64,000 bases of DNA from CAXBBB01 sp963841855 (GCA_963841855.1 CAWJEJ010000003.1:682001-746000), one strand, 5' to 3'; shown: positions 42,460 to 52,430, counted from the first letter of the stretch. Program-made: numbers and translations. Notes: generated by a model from the sequence alone, not told the origin.

Positions 42460-42466
42460 TCCTTTT

Positions 42467-42503
42467 AAGGCCGGCCGTTGATTCGTCAGCGGTGGGCCTT
42501 TTT
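42467..42503 (+). terminator. Intrinsic terminator of the rRNA operon
   Basis: Stem AAGGCC/GGCCTT (42467-42472 with 42495-42500), with an inner CCGTTGA/TCAGCGG helix and TTCG loop, ends in TTTTT. It lies 8 bp after the 5S gene. Confidence 0.9.
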
Positions 42504-42578
42504 GCGTTTGCTCTTCGCTGCCTGGATCTTGTCGTTAGGGTATCTTGACTTTTCTCCCGATCACGCACCCTCGACTCT

Positions 42579-44858
42579 ATGACCCGCGAACGCGCCGTCG
42601 ACCTGGAAGCCGCTCTCGAACACGGACTCACCGAGGAGGAATACGGCTGGATCGTGGACAAACTCGGCCGCACTCCGACTCCCGTCGAGCTGGGCATTTA
42701 TTCGGTCATGTGGTCGGAGCACTGCTCGTACAAGAACTCTATCGCGCTGCTCAAGAAGCTGCCGCGCTCGGGCGATGCGCTACTGGTCGAAGCCGGAGAC
42801 GAGAATGCCGGGCTAGTCGATATCGGTGGTGGATTGGCGTGCGCGTTCAAGATCGAGAGCCACAACCATCCTTCAGCGGTCGAGCCGTATCAGGGAGCGG
42901 CAACCGGAGTCGGGGGCATTCAGCGGGACATCTTTACAATGGGAGCGCGGCCTATCGCGTCGCTCAACTCGCTTCGGTTTGGTTCGCTGTCGAATCCACG
43001 TGTTCGCTACCTGCTCGACGGTGTCGTCAGGGGTATCGGTGATTATGGCAATGCGTTTGGCGTGCCAACGGTTGGAGGCGAAGTGGTATTCGATCCAGCC
43101 TACGAAGGCAACCCGCTCGTCAATGCGATGAGTGTGGGGATCGTCGAGGTGGGCAAGACGGCGTCGGCTATTGCGCAGGGGGCGGGTAAGCGCGTGTATA
43201 TCGTCGGGAGTGCTACGGGGCGGGATGGGATTCATGGGGCGACGTTCGCTAGCGAGGAGATCAGCGATGCGAGTGAGGCCAAACGTCCGAGCGTGCAGGT
43301 GGGCGATCCGTTTACCGAAAAGCTGCTGCTCGAAGCGACACTCGAAGCGATTGACGCAGGTGTCGTCTCGGGGATTCAGGACATGGGGGCTGCGGGCATC
43401 ACGTGCTCGTCGTGCGAGATGAGCGCCAAAGGGGAGTGCGGCATGACGCTGTATCTCGAGCGCGTACCCACGAGCGAGACGGGGATGACGCCGTACGAGA
43501 TCATGCTGTCCGAAAGTCAGGAGCGGATGCTGATCGTCGCCGAGCCGGGGCGGGAGTCGGATCTCGAGGCCATCTTCGCCAAGTGGGATTTGAAGTATGC
43601 CGACATCGGCGAGGTGACGGACGGCGGCGAAGTCGTCGTGCTGTGGCATGGCGATGAGGTCGCTCGCGTGCCTGCCGATCACCTGGTGTTGGGCGGTGGT
43701 GCGCCGGTCTATCATCGCGAGACGCGCAAGCCGGACTATCTGGAGGTGGCCCACGCATTCGATCACGATTCCATCGACGATCCGGACATCGACACGGCGG
43801 CGGACTACTTGCTCGACCTGATGGGGGCGCCCAACATCGCTTCGAAGCGGTGGGTGTTCGAGCAGTACGACACGCAGGTGCGGACGAACACGCTCGTCGG
43901 GCCGGGGGCGAGTGACGCCGCCGTCGTGCGCGTCAAAGGGACGGACAAAGCGCTGGCGATGGCGACCGACTGCAATGGGCGCTACGTCTATCTCAATCCG
44001 CGCAAGGGCGGGCGCATCGCTGTCGCCGAGGCGGCTCGCAACGTGGTGTGTGCAGGCGGGCGGCCCGTTGCGGTGACCAACTGCCTCAACTTCGGCAATC
44101 CGTACAAGCCCGAGGTCTACTGGGTGTTTACCGAAGCCGTCGGCGGAATGGGCGATGCGTGCGCCGAGTTGGGCACGCCGGTGACGGGCGGCAACGTGTC
44201 GTTCTACAACGAGAACCCGGACGGCGCGGTCTTTCCGACGCCGACGATCGGGATGCTGGGCGTCGTCGACGACCTGGCGCACGTCACTCCGGCCGGTGCA
44301 CAGTCGGCTGGCGATGTCGTGTTCTTGCTGTCGCCGATCGCTTGGATGCACCGCAACGACATCGGCGGGACCGAGTATCTGGCGTTCGTGCATGAGCAGA
44401 CGGCGGGCGACGCGCCGCACTTCAATCTGTACGAAGAGCGCTACGTTCAGACGATGATGCAGAACCTGATCCGCGAGGGCTGGGTGCAGTCGGCGCACGA
44501 CTTGTCGGACGGGGGACTGGCAGCGTGCTTGGCCGAAGTCGCCTTGTTTTCGGACGGATTGGGCATCGACGCTGGGTTTGAGATGCACGACTACTTACGG
44601 ACGGACGCGGCGCTGTTCGGCGAGGCGCAGAGCCGGATCGTGCTGACGGTGTCGGCCGAGCGTGCGGACGATCTGGAAGACCGCGTCGAAGGACACGGCG
44701 TCAAGGTGACGCGGCTGGGCGTAGTGACCGACGATGGCGATCTGAGCATTCGCGTCGGCGATCGGGGCACGGTTCGCATTTCAGGAGACGACCTCGCCGA
44801 CCGATACTACAACAGCCTGCGCCGCGCGCTCGAAGAACCGGACGCGCGGCACAACTAA
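42579..44858 (+). CDS. purL: Phosphoribosylformylglycinamidine synthase subunit PurL (small type)
   Basis: 759 residues, the length of the small PurL that works with PurS and PurQ. It converts FGAR to FGAM with ATP in purine synthesis. Motifs are YSVMWSEHCSYKNS (catalytic His48), FKIESHNHPSAVEPYQGAAT, GGIQRDIFTMGARPIA, GVPTVGGEV, SGIQDMGAAGITCSSCEM and the second-half FGNPYKPEVYW and PVTGGNVSFYNE. It is the first protein gene after the rRNA operon, 75 bp after the terminator. purQ and purS are not in the window. Confidence 0.98.
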   Translation: MTRERAVDLEAALEHGLTEEEYGWIVDKLGRTPTPVELGIYSVMWSEHCSYKNSIALLKKLPRSGDALLVEAGDENAGLVDIGGGLACAFKIESHNHPSAVEPYQGAATGVGGIQRDIFTMGARPIASLNSLRFGSLSNPRVRYLLDGVVRGIGDYGNAFGVPTVGGEVVFDPAYEGNPLVNAMSVGIVEVGKTASAIAQGAGKRVYIVGSATGRDGIHGATFASEEISDASEAKRPSVQVGDPFTEKLLLEATLEAIDAGVVSGIQDMGAAGITCSSCEMSAKGECGMTLYLERVPTSETGMTPYEIMLSESQERMLIVAEPGRESDLEAIFAKWDLKYADIGEVTDGGEVVVLWHGDEVARVPADHLVLGGGAPVYHRETRKPDYLEVAHAFDHDSIDDPDIDTAADYLLDLMGAPNIASKRWVFEQYDTQVRTNTLVGPGASDAAVVRVKGTDKALAMATDCNGRYVYLNPRKGGRIAVAEAARNVVCAGGRPVAVTNCLNFGNPYKPEVYWVFTEAVGGMGDACAELGTPVTGGNVSFYNENPDGAVFPTPTIGMLGVVDDLAHVTPAGAQSAGDVVFLLSPIAWMHRNDIGGTEYLAFVHEQTAGDAPHFNLYEERYVQTMMQNLIREGWVQSAHDLSDGGLAACLAEVALFSDGLGIDAGFEMHDYLRTDAALFGEAQSRIVLTVSAERADDLEDRVEGHGVKVTRLGVVTDDGDLSIRVGDRGTVRISGDDLADRYYNSLRRALEEPDARHN

Positions 44859-44951
44859 ACGGATCGTCTCGTTAGATCTGGATCGATCATTCCAGAAACA
44901 TTGCTTCTACGTGCCGTTTCTAATTCCTCAACCGACAAACCCACTCCAACC

Positions 44952-45293
44952 ATGGCAGACGCCAAGTATCTCACGCTCACTGACGCCAATTTCAACGACA
45001 ACGTCGTGAACAGCGATAAGCCTGTTCTCGTCGATTTCTGGGCGACATGGTGCGGTCCGTGCCGCGCTATTGCCCCAACGATTGAGCAAGTCGCTAACGA
45101 GTTCGACGGTCGCGCTCTGGTCGGAAAGGTCGACGTCGACGAAAACCCGGACGTGGCGATGCAGTACGGCGTCCGTTCGATACCGACGCTGCTCTTCTTC
45201 AAGGATGGACAGGTCGTCGATCAACTGATCGGTGCCGTGCCCAAGAAGGTGCTTGCCGAGAAGCTCGAAGCGCTGTCGGCTCAGCCCGCGTAA
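44952..45293 (+). CDS. trxA: Thioredoxin TrxA
   Basis: 113 residues from ATG 44952. An upstream in-frame start at 44901 gives an unlikely extension. Classical thioredoxin: KPVLVDFWATWCGPCRAIAP (redox Cys34 and Cys37), VDVDENPDVAMQYGVRSIPT with the cis-Pro, and LLFFKDGQVVDQLIGAVPK. It reduces disulfides of ribonucleotide reductase and other cytoplasmic proteins. trxB follows after a terminator-like hairpin, so the two partners are adjacent but may be transcribed separately. Confidence 0.97.
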   Translation: MADAKYLTLTDANFNDNVVNSDKPVLVDFWATWCGPCRAIAPTIEQVANEFDGRALVGKVDVDENPDVAMQYGVRSIPTLLFFKDGQVVDQLIGAVPKKVLAEKLEALSAQPA

Positions 45294-45317
45294 CGGCTCG
45301 GCCCTGATGCCTCTTTT

Positions 45318-45354
45318 CGCCCGAGGTTGACTCTGCGTCGGTCTCGGGCGTTTC
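45318..45354 (+). terminator. Intrinsic terminator after trxA
   Basis: Stem CGCCCGAG (45318-45325) with CTCGGGCG (45343-45350), 17-nt loop, then TTTCTGTCTCT. It ends 20 bp before the trxB start. Confidence 0.75.
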
Positions 45355-45374
45355 TGTCTCTATCGTCTGCGATC

Positions 45375-46427
45375 ATGGAACTCAACTCTTCGCCCCTCGC
45401 CACGCTCGACTTTTCGGACGCCGAGCGCCACGACGTCGTCATCGTCGGTACGGGTCCGGCTGGCCTGACGGCAGCGCTGTACGCGTCGCGCGCCAATCTC
45501 GCGCCTGTCGTCTATCAGGGGCCGCAGCCCGGCGGACAACTCGTCACGACGACCGACGTCGAGAACTTTCCCGGCTTCCCGCAGGGCATTATGGGGCCGG
45601 ACCTGATGCAGCAGATGGAGCAGCAGGTCGAACGCTTCGGCGCGGACATGCGCTATGGCATGGTGACGCATGTCGACCTGGGTGAGCGGCCGTTTAAGTT
45701 GGTCGTCGACGAAGAGAAACCGGTTTTGGCGCAGACCGTCATCATCTCGACCGGAGCGTCGGCGCGGTACTTAGGACTTGAAAACGAGAAGCGGCTTCTA
45801 GGACGTGGCGTCAGCGCGTGCGCGACGTGCGATGGGGCCTTTTTTCGCGGCGAAGATCTAGCCATCGTCGGAGGCGGCGACACGGCGTTCGAAGAAGCGC
45901 TGTTCTTGACGCGCTTCGCCAAGAAAGTCTACGTCATTCACCGGCGCGACGAACTGCGCGCGAGCAAGGTGATGCAGGAGCGCGCGTTCGCCCACGAGAA
46001 GATCGAGTTTCTGTGGAATACCGTCGTCGATGACGTGCTGGGCGAAAACGGGGTCGAGGGCATTCGCATCACCGATACCGAAAAGGGCGAGACGCGCGAT
46101 CTAGCCGTCGGCGGATTCTTCGTCGCTATCGGCCACACGCCCAACACCGACGTGTTTAAGGGCAAGCTCAACATGGACGAGAATGGCTACATCCTGACCA
46201 AGCCCACGAGTACGTACACGAGCGTCGACGGCGTGTTCGCGTGCGGCGACGTTCAGGACCACGTCTACCGGCAGGCGATCACAGCGGCGGGAACAGGGTG
46301 CATGGCGGCCATCGACGCCGAGCGCTGGTTGGCCGAACACGGAGTGATCGACGAGGTGCGGACGGAGACGGAGTACCACGCAGCCGAATCGGTCGATAGC
46401 GATGAAGCAGAGCAGGCTGCGGCCTGA
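45375..46427 (+). CDS. trxB: Thioredoxin reductase TrxB
   Basis: 350 residues from ATG 45375. FAD site VIVGTGPAGLTAALYASRA (22-40). Redox pair SACATCDGAFF (Cys149, Cys152), NADPH site LAIVGGGDTAFEEALFLT followed by VIHRRDELRA, and the C-terminal FAD motif GVFACGDVQDHVYRQAITAA. It reduces TrxA, encoded just upstream. It has a 30-residue acidic C-terminal extension beyond the usual end. An interspersed repeat begins right after its stop. Confidence 0.97.
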   Translation: MELNSSPLATLDFSDAERHDVVIVGTGPAGLTAALYASRANLAPVVYQGPQPGGQLVTTTDVENFPGFPQGIMGPDLMQQMEQQVERFGADMRYGMVTHVDLGERPFKLVVDEEKPVLAQTVIISTGASARYLGLENEKRLLGRGVSACATCDGAFFRGEDLAIVGGGDTAFEEALFLTRFAKKVYVIHRRDELRASKVMQERAFAHEKIEFLWNTVVDDVLGENGVEGIRITDTEKGETRDLAVGGFFVAIGHTPNTDVFKGKLNMDENGYILTKPTSTYTSVDGVFACGDVQDHVYRQAITAAGTGCMAAIDAERWLAEHGVIDEVRTETEYHAAESVDSDEAEQAAA

Positions 46428-46445
46428 GTTGATTTGCCGTTCGCT

Positions 46446-46584
46446 GCGCGGGCCTTCTTTTGCCTTGACGCAAAAGAAGCAACAAGTCAAGGCTGGACTC
46501 AATCCGGCTGACGCTACGCTGCGTTTCGCTGAAATCGTCCAAACTTGCTGTCGCTCCCTTCGGCTACGCTCAGGGCAGGCGCCC
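46446..46584. repeat. Bacteroidota-type interspersed palindromic repeat
   Basis: Directly after trxB. It contains the hairpin CTTCTTTTGC/GCAAAAGAAG around CCTTGAC, overlapped by a second inverted repeat GCCTTGAC/GTCAAGGC. A low-complexity stretch (ACGCTACGCTGCGTTTCGCT) and CTTCGGCTACGCTCAGGGC follow. Elements with this text pattern are, from memory, scattered in intergenic DNA of many Bacteroidota. It supplies the stop codon of the converging membrane-protein gene (46570). Confidence 0.5.
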
Positions 46585-47679
46585 AGGACTATTTCGGCCA
46601 CTCTCCTCCTCTTCGCGTCTGGGCGCCGGATTGAGATCAGGCCGGTCCATCTCATCGGATGACGCCTTATCGTCTTCTAGAATTGCGATCGGGGAGATGT
46701 CCTCATAGCCGTCGTCCACGAACACGACTGGCTCACGCGGAAGTCGCAGGCTCAGCCAAGACATTTCGTCCTCGCGCAAGGTGACGTGACGAGCAGCGAC
46801 GCCTGTTATCCAGCCGACATCGACGAAGGTGCGTACGAACAAGAGCAGTTGTCCGATGAGAAATGCGGTCCAGAATCCGGCGGGGGAGGCGCCGTTCATC
46901 GCCGCGTCAGCGAGCATCGGAGCGATCCACAGCAGCCAACTGACAAGCACCATTCCGACGCCGACGCGCACGCTCGGCCCGTCTCTGCCGATGGCGGACA
47001 GGCCCAGGCGGACGGCGTCGGTGATGCGCGATCCCAGTGCAACGGCGGCTCGGGCATGGTCGTGGGCGAAGGCCAGCATCACCCAACCACCGAAGAGCAA
47101 GACAGGGAGCACGACGAAATAACTCCACAATGTGCTAGCGGCGCCGATCCAGACAGCCGCGAGAGTGGAAGCGGCCAAGAACGCGACCAGTGCCCAACCG
47201 AGCACCATCAATCCGAACAGCGCGGCTAGACCGGCACCATGCCAGCCATAATGCCCAAGTCCCGTGCGGATCCCGCGTCCGCCGTGCGATGCGGCAAAGG
47301 CGACGCCCATCCGAAGGGCCGCCGATGCTCCCCAGACGAGTGGCACGATCCAGAGCAGATTGAGAAACGCGAGCGCGAACCCATTGCCCAGCTCGCCCAG
47401 AATGCCAGTCCACGTGAGCAGGGACATGTCGTCGTAGTCGAGCGGGAGGGCCAGTCGGTTCGTCGCGCGGCCGGTCCACCAGTAGACCGAAAACGTGCCG
47501 AGCAGGGCAAGTGCGGTCTGGATCACGTGGAGCAGCGCGCTTACTCCGATGCGCTGAAAGGCGAACTTCGATCCGGCGCGGATCAACTCCCTATACGTGC
47601 GGACCGGCGGCGCGTCGGGTGTGGGAAACGGCTCGGGCGCCAAGTCGAGCGGATTGTCCTGTGGGGCGAAGTCGGTCAC
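46570..47679 (-). CDS. Multi-pass membrane protein of unknown function
   Basis: 369 residues, GTG start at 47679 overlapping the stop of the upstream M1 peptidase gene by 4 bp (GTGA). It has about six to eight hydrophobic segments (for example LLHVIQTALALLGTFSVYWW, GLAALFGLMVLGWALVAFLA, SYFVVLPVLLFGGWVMLAF) and a hydrophilic acidic C-terminus. I recognise no family. Its last residues and stop codon fall in an interspersed repeat, so the natural C-terminus may have been altered. Coupling with the peptidase suggests a joint expression unit. Confidence 0.75.
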   Translation of the reverse strand: MTDFAPQDNPLDLAPEPFPTPDAPPVRTYRELIRAGSKFAFQRIGVSALLHVIQTALALLGTFSVYWWTGRATNRLALPLDYDDMSLLTWTGILGELGNGFALAFLNLLWIVPLVWGASAALRMGVAFAASHGGRGIRTGLGHYGWHGAGLAALFGLMVLGWALVAFLAASTLAAVWIGAASTLWSYFVVLPVLLFGGWVMLAFAHDHARAAVALGSRITDAVRLGLSAIGRDGPSVRVGVGMVLVSWLLWIAPMLADAAMNGASPAGFWTAFLIGQLLLFVRTFVDVGWITGVAARHVTLREDEMSWLSLRLPREPVVFVDDGYEDISPIAILEDDKASSDEMDRPDLNPAPRREEEESGRNSPGRLP

Positions 47680-49592
47680 AGGCTCGTGAGGGCGGAGAGG
47701 AAAAGGTGGACGGCCTGCGCGGCTTTCAGGTGCAGCTTGCGCGCAAACGCAGCATCGGGTTCGAGCGTAGCGGCATCGTCGGCGGTATTTTGGTCGAGCG
47801 CGACGGGCAGCAGGCGGGCACTGGTGGGCGCTTCGGCGAGGCGCACGTCGAGCGGTGCGTTGCGCTCGACGGTTAGGGTTTGCGTGCGAGCCGGGTAGAC
47901 GACTTCGACTTGGCGAGAGAAAGGCGCCGTTCCCAGTCGGTGGACCTGGAGGCGAGCGCCGCCGCCGGTCGAGTCGGCGGCGAGGCTGAGGCTATCGTTC
48001 AGGACGGCGTCGCCGTAGAGGTAGGCGTCGAAGAACCAGCCTAGGTTTTGGCCAGTCGACTGCTCGGCCGAAGCGATGAAGTCGCGCGTGGTCGGATGGC
48101 GGAAGCGCCAGGTGGCGGAGTAGTCGCGCATCAGCCCGAGCATGGCGTCCGCGCCGACGAGCGTTTCGAGGCTCGCCATCAGCATCGCCGGTTTGGAGTA
48201 GACGCGAGCGCCGTACGCGTTTTCCTGCTCCCACGTCGGTGCGGCGATGGCGCCGTTGCCCGAACTCAGGCCAGCCGCTCCTACCTGCTGCATCTCGAAA
48301 TCGCTGACGCCCAGGCCGGGCAGGTCGACTACGGCTCCGTCGCCGTCCGGCCCGTTCCACGCCCTATCGACAATCCGCATTTCGGCGTACGAGTTGATGC
48401 CTTCGTCGAGCCACGCTTCCTCGGCTTCGTTCGACGCCAGCATCCCTTGAAACCACTGATGACCGATCTCGTGGACCGTCACCACCTCGGCCAGCCTCAC
48501 CCAAGAGGGCAGACCGTAGCCCGTCCCCAACGTGATGAGGGTCGGGTATTCCATGCCGTTCGAGTCGCCGACGCCGTCAACCAGAGTGAGTGTCGTCCAC
48601 GGGTAATCGCCCGCCAAGTCCGAGTAGCCCTCGAGCCCGACGCGCGCGGCTTCGAAGTAGCGGTCGGCTTGCCCGGCGTGCTCGGGTTGTGTCAGCAGGC
48701 GCAGGCGGACATGCTTCCACTGCGACTCAAACACGCGGTAAGCGGGCGACGCCGTCCACGCGAAATCGTGCACGTCGTCGGCGGCGAACGTCAGCGTTTT
48801 GACCTCGTCGGCGGTCTGTTCATCTGTCTGCAAACCGGTTGCGCCGACGACGTAGTCAGAGGGGACGGTGAGATCGACGCGGTACGTGCCGAAGTCGGCA
48901 TAAAACTCGCTGTGGTTGTGGAAGGCGTGCGCGCTCCACCGGCCTCGGGGCGCATCGGCCGGGACGTAGCGGGTGCCGGGTGTTTCGTAGACGGCGAGCT
49001 TGGGAAACCACTGCGCGACCATGAAAAACGGCTCACCACCCGCAGTCTCGGCGTATCCCGTTCGGGCGAAGATGCGCGGCAGTTTGGAGGTGAACGCTAC
49101 GTCGAGCACGACGCTGTCGCCCGGCGCGACGGCGCGACCCAGCGCGAGCGAAGCGACGGTCGAGTCGGTCGCAATCGCCGTCGCGGTCGGTGCGATGGAC
49201 AGACGGTCGGTCAGGTCGATACCGCCTCTGGTGATGCGCTCAATCGTGACGCTGCCCCATCGGTCGTCGCCCTCGACGGTGTTACCTCGGTGCGATCCGC
49301 CGCTCTCGGCCATCCACGTCGATTGCTCGCGAAAGGCGTTGAGGTAAAGGTGCCACATCAGCGTGTCGACCGGGACGGCATCGGTGTTCGTCCACCGCAC
49401 CCGCATCGTGCCGCTGACGGTGCGGGCGTCGGGGTCGAGCGTCACGTCGATCGTGTAGGCGACGCGGCGGTCGCTCAGCGGCACGATCGACGTGGTCGGG
49501 CTGTCGGGCGGGGGGCCGGGTGGGGGAGCGTCCGGGTAAGACGCGCAGGCGGCGAGCAGCAGGAGCGCGAGCGGCGCGAGACGGTGCATCAT
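47676..49592 (-). CDS. M1 family metallopeptidase, lipoprotein
   Basis: 638 residues from ATG 49592. The lipoprotein signal MMHRLAPLALLLLAACASYP implies an exported, anchored aminopeptidase. The N-terminal beta domain (VAYTIDVTLDPDARTVSGTM, then WHLYLNAFR) is followed by NGMEYPTLI. The zinc site VVTVHEIGHQWFQGML (His/Glu/His near 374) comes next, with the third ligand Glu in EAWLDEGINSYAE. A catalytic Tyr is expected in the YSKPAMLMASLETL region. It probably trims peptides in the periplasm or at the surface. Confidence 0.93.
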   Translation of the reverse strand: MMHRLAPLALLLLAACASYPDAPPPGPPPDSPTTSIVPLSDRRVAYTIDVTLDPDARTVSGTMRVRWTNTDAVPVDTLMWHLYLNAFREQSTWMAESGGSHRGNTVEGDDRWGSVTIERITRGGIDLTDRLSIAPTATAIATDSTVASLALGRAVAPGDSVVLDVAFTSKLPRIFARTGYAETAGGEPFFMVAQWFPKLAVYETPGTRYVPADAPRGRWSAHAFHNHSEFYADFGTYRVDLTVPSDYVVGATGLQTDEQTADEVKTLTFAADDVHDFAWTASPAYRVFESQWKHVRLRLLTQPEHAGQADRYFEAARVGLEGYSDLAGDYPWTTLTLVDGVGDSNGMEYPTLITLGTGYGLPSWVRLAEVVTVHEIGHQWFQGMLASNEAEEAWLDEGINSYAEMRIVDRAWNGPDGDGAVVDLPGLGVSDFEMQQVGAAGLSSGNGAIAAPTWEQENAYGARVYSKPAMLMASLETLVGADAMLGLMRDYSATWRFRHPTTRDFIASAEQSTGQNLGWFFDAYLYGDAVLNDSLSLAADSTGGGARLQVHRLGTAPFSRQVEVVYPARTQTLTVERNAPLDVRLAEAPTSARLLPVALDQNTADDAATLEPDAAFARKLHLKAAQAVHLFLSALTSL

Positions 49593-49644
49593 GGGCAGAG
49601 CGGAGCGGAGCCGGTAGCATACGACGCGCGCGCGGGCTAGATAC

Positions 49645-49681
49645 AAAAGAGGGGTGCGTCCCACCACAGGCGCACCCCTCT
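49645..49681 (-). terminator. Intrinsic terminator of the secreted-protein array
   Basis: On the minus strand, a 10-11-bp stem (GAGGGGTGCG with CGCACCCCTC, 49649-49658 and 49671-49680) is followed by TTTTGT. It lies about 50 bp after the stop of the leftmost repeat-protein gene. Confidence 0.8.
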
Positions 49682-49728
49682 GAGCCGCTGCATCACCTAT
49701 GGAGACGCGGCGGTTGCTTCGGCGCTCG

Positions 49729-52430
49729 TCAGCGGACGATCGTCAGCGACTGGGTTCGGACTTCGCGCTGCCCTCGCGCCACTACGAAGTAGACGCCTGC
49801 GCTCAGCCGAGCCGCATCGACCTCGAAAGACGGCGGACCAGCGGCAAGCGGACCGTCGTGCAGCTGCGCCACCTGGCGCCCGAGCAGGTCGTAGAGCGCG
49901 ACTTTCATCGGACCAGCAGCGCCGAGGTCAAACGTGACGGTCGAGAGCGATCCGTGGCTGGGTTGGGGAAGATGCGTAGGGCGCCGGACTCATCACCGAT
50001 GAGCGTCGGAGCGGGCGCGGAAACGAACGCCGACGTGTCGAACGTCCACAGTTCAACCCCGTCTTGGGCAGTTGGGGCGCCGAAGTAGAGGTTCGAGCCG
50101 AGCACGTGCAGCGCGCTCCCTCCTAGTGGGAGAGCGGGCGTGAAGCTGTCAGCGGCTCCGGCGGCGATGTCCGACAGGCGCTCAGGCGGCGATGTCCGAC
50201 AGGCGCTCAAACGTGTCGTTGGTCGTGTCGAAGGCGTAGAGTTCGCGTCCGGTCGCCCCTTCGACGGCGGTGAAGAAGAGGCGGCTACCGACGCCGGTGA
50301 GGTCGCCGGGCGCGTTGTCCTGGCCTGGCAGTTCAAACGCACGCTCGGCGACGCCCGTCGGCCTGGGCGTACCGGTAGATCTCGCCGTTGTTACCCGATC
50401 CGCTCGTGCGAGCGACATAGTAGAGCACGCCGTCGTGCCCCACTGCGCGCTGGCGGAACCGGCCGTCGACGAGCAGGAGGTTGGAGACTTTGGGAAACAC
50501 GTCGAGCGTATCGCCGAGCGCGTAGAGCGTGTACCGGTCGCCCCTGTCGCTTGGGCCTCGCGCGAAGAAGTAGAGCGTGTCGCCCACGCTGGCGGATCGT
50601 CCGGTGGGGTTCGTGCCTCCCACGCCGGGCCGAATGCTCGTCACGACGCTGGGCGTGCCTGCCGCCGAGTCGAGCGCGTAGAGCTGCGTGCCTGCCGTGT
50701 CGGTCGGGGCGGCGAAGTGGAGCGCGCCGCCGTGAACCGTGAGCACGCTGGGCGCGCGCGCCAGCGTCAGCGTGGCCTGGCCGGTGTCGGGGTCGAAGCG
50801 GTAGAGGCCCGCGTTGCCGTCGGCGTCGTTGGTGCGCAGGTACAGGCTACCGTCGTAGGCCGTCAGGTCGGAAAACGAACTGTTTTGACTGTTCGGCGCG
50901 AAGTCATAGGCCAGCTCAATCAACTCGTCGGACGGATCGTAGACGTAGAGCGCTGTCCCGACGGCGTTGTCGATGAAGTCGAAGAAGTAGACCTTTCCTT
51001 CCAATGCTGTGACAGAGGAGGCGCCACCGAAGCGGGTCGAGCGAGGCATCTGCAACGAGTCGACGGCTCCGGTCGCGGGGTCGTACCGGGTCAGCACGCC
51101 TGCCACGTTGCCAAGGTTATCCACGCCGGATGAGAAGTAGAGTTTGCCACCGGCGTTCGCGAACGAGATGGGGCGACTGCTCTGCGTGTCGGGAGCGATG
51201 TCATACGTTTCGACAGTGCGTGTCGCGGCATCGTAGGCCATCAGTTCGCCGAATCCGCCCTCGCTGGTGAGGAAGAGGCGGTCGTCGTATATCACTTTGT
51301 AAGGCTCGCCCGGCCGCCGTCCGCCAAGGTCCAGTTCGAGCACGCGAGCCGTCTGGGGACCTCCCCGCGCGTCGGTCTGCGTCCGGTACAGGCCGCCGGT
51401 GACTTGCGTGCCGTCGGGCTGGGTGGTCGTGGCGTAGAAGTAGAGGTCGCCGTCGTAGGCGACGAGGTCGTAGGGCTGGCTGCTGCGTCCCTGAGCGGGA
51501 TTGACGTCGGCCACGAGCGTCGTGGTGTCGGTCGCGCTGTCGTACGCGTACAGTTCGACACCGATGGTGGGGTCAACTGAGGTGCTGAAATAGAGTTTGC
51601 CGTCAACCGCCGTGGTCTCGGTGGCGAAGCCCAGGGCTCCGTTCACGTCGCTGACCATACCCGTCGCCGGGTCGTAGCTCCTCATCTGGTAGACGTTACC
51701 GTCGACGATGCGGCCCGTAAAGTAGAGTTTGCCGTCATACGCTTCCAGGCTGCTCGCAATGCTGGACACGGTTCCGGGTAAGATGTCGGCGGGCCAGCGT
51801 GACGGCCTGGGTCGCCGGGTCGTAGACGAACAGTTCGCGCCCCACGTCGGCGCGCTGGGCGATGAAGTAGAGTTTTTCGTCCAGAATGGTGAAGTCGGAC
51901 GGTGTGCTGCTGCCCGATCCGGCCTCGATGTCGGAGACGAGCAGCACGACGCCGCTGCTCTGGATCAGGCGGTACAGTTCGAAGCCGTCCGCTCCCCGCC
52001 CTGAATAAAACACGTTGCCGTCAAACGCGATTCCTGGATTTCCGCGCGTGCCTACTCTGCGTATGGTGGGTGCAAGTGGCCGTCCCACGGCGGGGAAGCC
52101 CGGTGCGGCGGCGTCGTAGCGAAACAAGCCATTGCTGCCAAAGAAATACAGTTGGTCACCGAGTGTGAGCAGGCCGTACGGATCGGTACCGAAGAAACCG
52201 GGCGAGCGGTCGAGCGCGATTCCAAACGCATCGGCAGCGGCGTCGTAGGCGAACAGCTCGCGGCCGAATCCGGACATGTCGGCGCTCATGAACAGCTTGC
52301 CGTCGTGAAGGGTCGGGTAGAGGGGGAAGGACTGGTTGGGGTCCTGGTTCACGTCGGCGGCGAGGTGCGGCTGAGCGGCGGCAGGAAGCGCGCAGGCGAG
52401 CGCGAGCAGGAGCAGTAGAGTTCGAGTCAT
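49729..52430 (-). pseudogene. T9SS-secreted YDPATG-repeat protein (paralog 1), multiply frameshifted
   Basis: ATG at 52430 starts the signal peptide MTRTLLLLLALACALPAAAQ. Propeller-type repeats (DGKLYF, ELFVYDPATQ) follow. At least four frame changes are needed to reach the C-terminal sorting domain (FPNPATD, then VALYDLLGRQVAQL and RTQSLTIVR, stop 49729). They are one extra C near 51785 (GGCCCGCC for GGCCGCC), one near 50350-50365, a perfect 25-bp tandem duplication (50160-50184 and 50185-50209) and a lost base near 49950. Repaired, the protein would have about 890 residues. Either the gene is dead or the consensus is faulty here. Confidence 0.85.
50160..50209. repeat. Perfect 25-bp tandem duplication inside paralog 1
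   Basis: 50160-50184 and 50185-50209 are identical. The unit length (25, that is +1 mod 3) shifts the frame and duplicates the encoded ERLSDIAA. Confidence 0.95.

Noticed and set aside
42873..44588. A 571-codon open frame antisense to purL
   Set aside because: Same reason: purL is complete and conserved, and the antisense translation is Arg/His-rich without domain motifs.
46428..46569. A small protein gene in the interval after trxB
   Set aside because: The interval is filled by overlapping inverted repeats and low-complexity text; the open frame there has no coding character.
48048..49640. A 530-codon plus-strand frame opposite the M1 peptidase, and similar long frames opposite the repeat proteins
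   Set aside because: The minus-strand proteins have signal peptides, active-site or sorting-domain motifs; the plus-strand translations do not.
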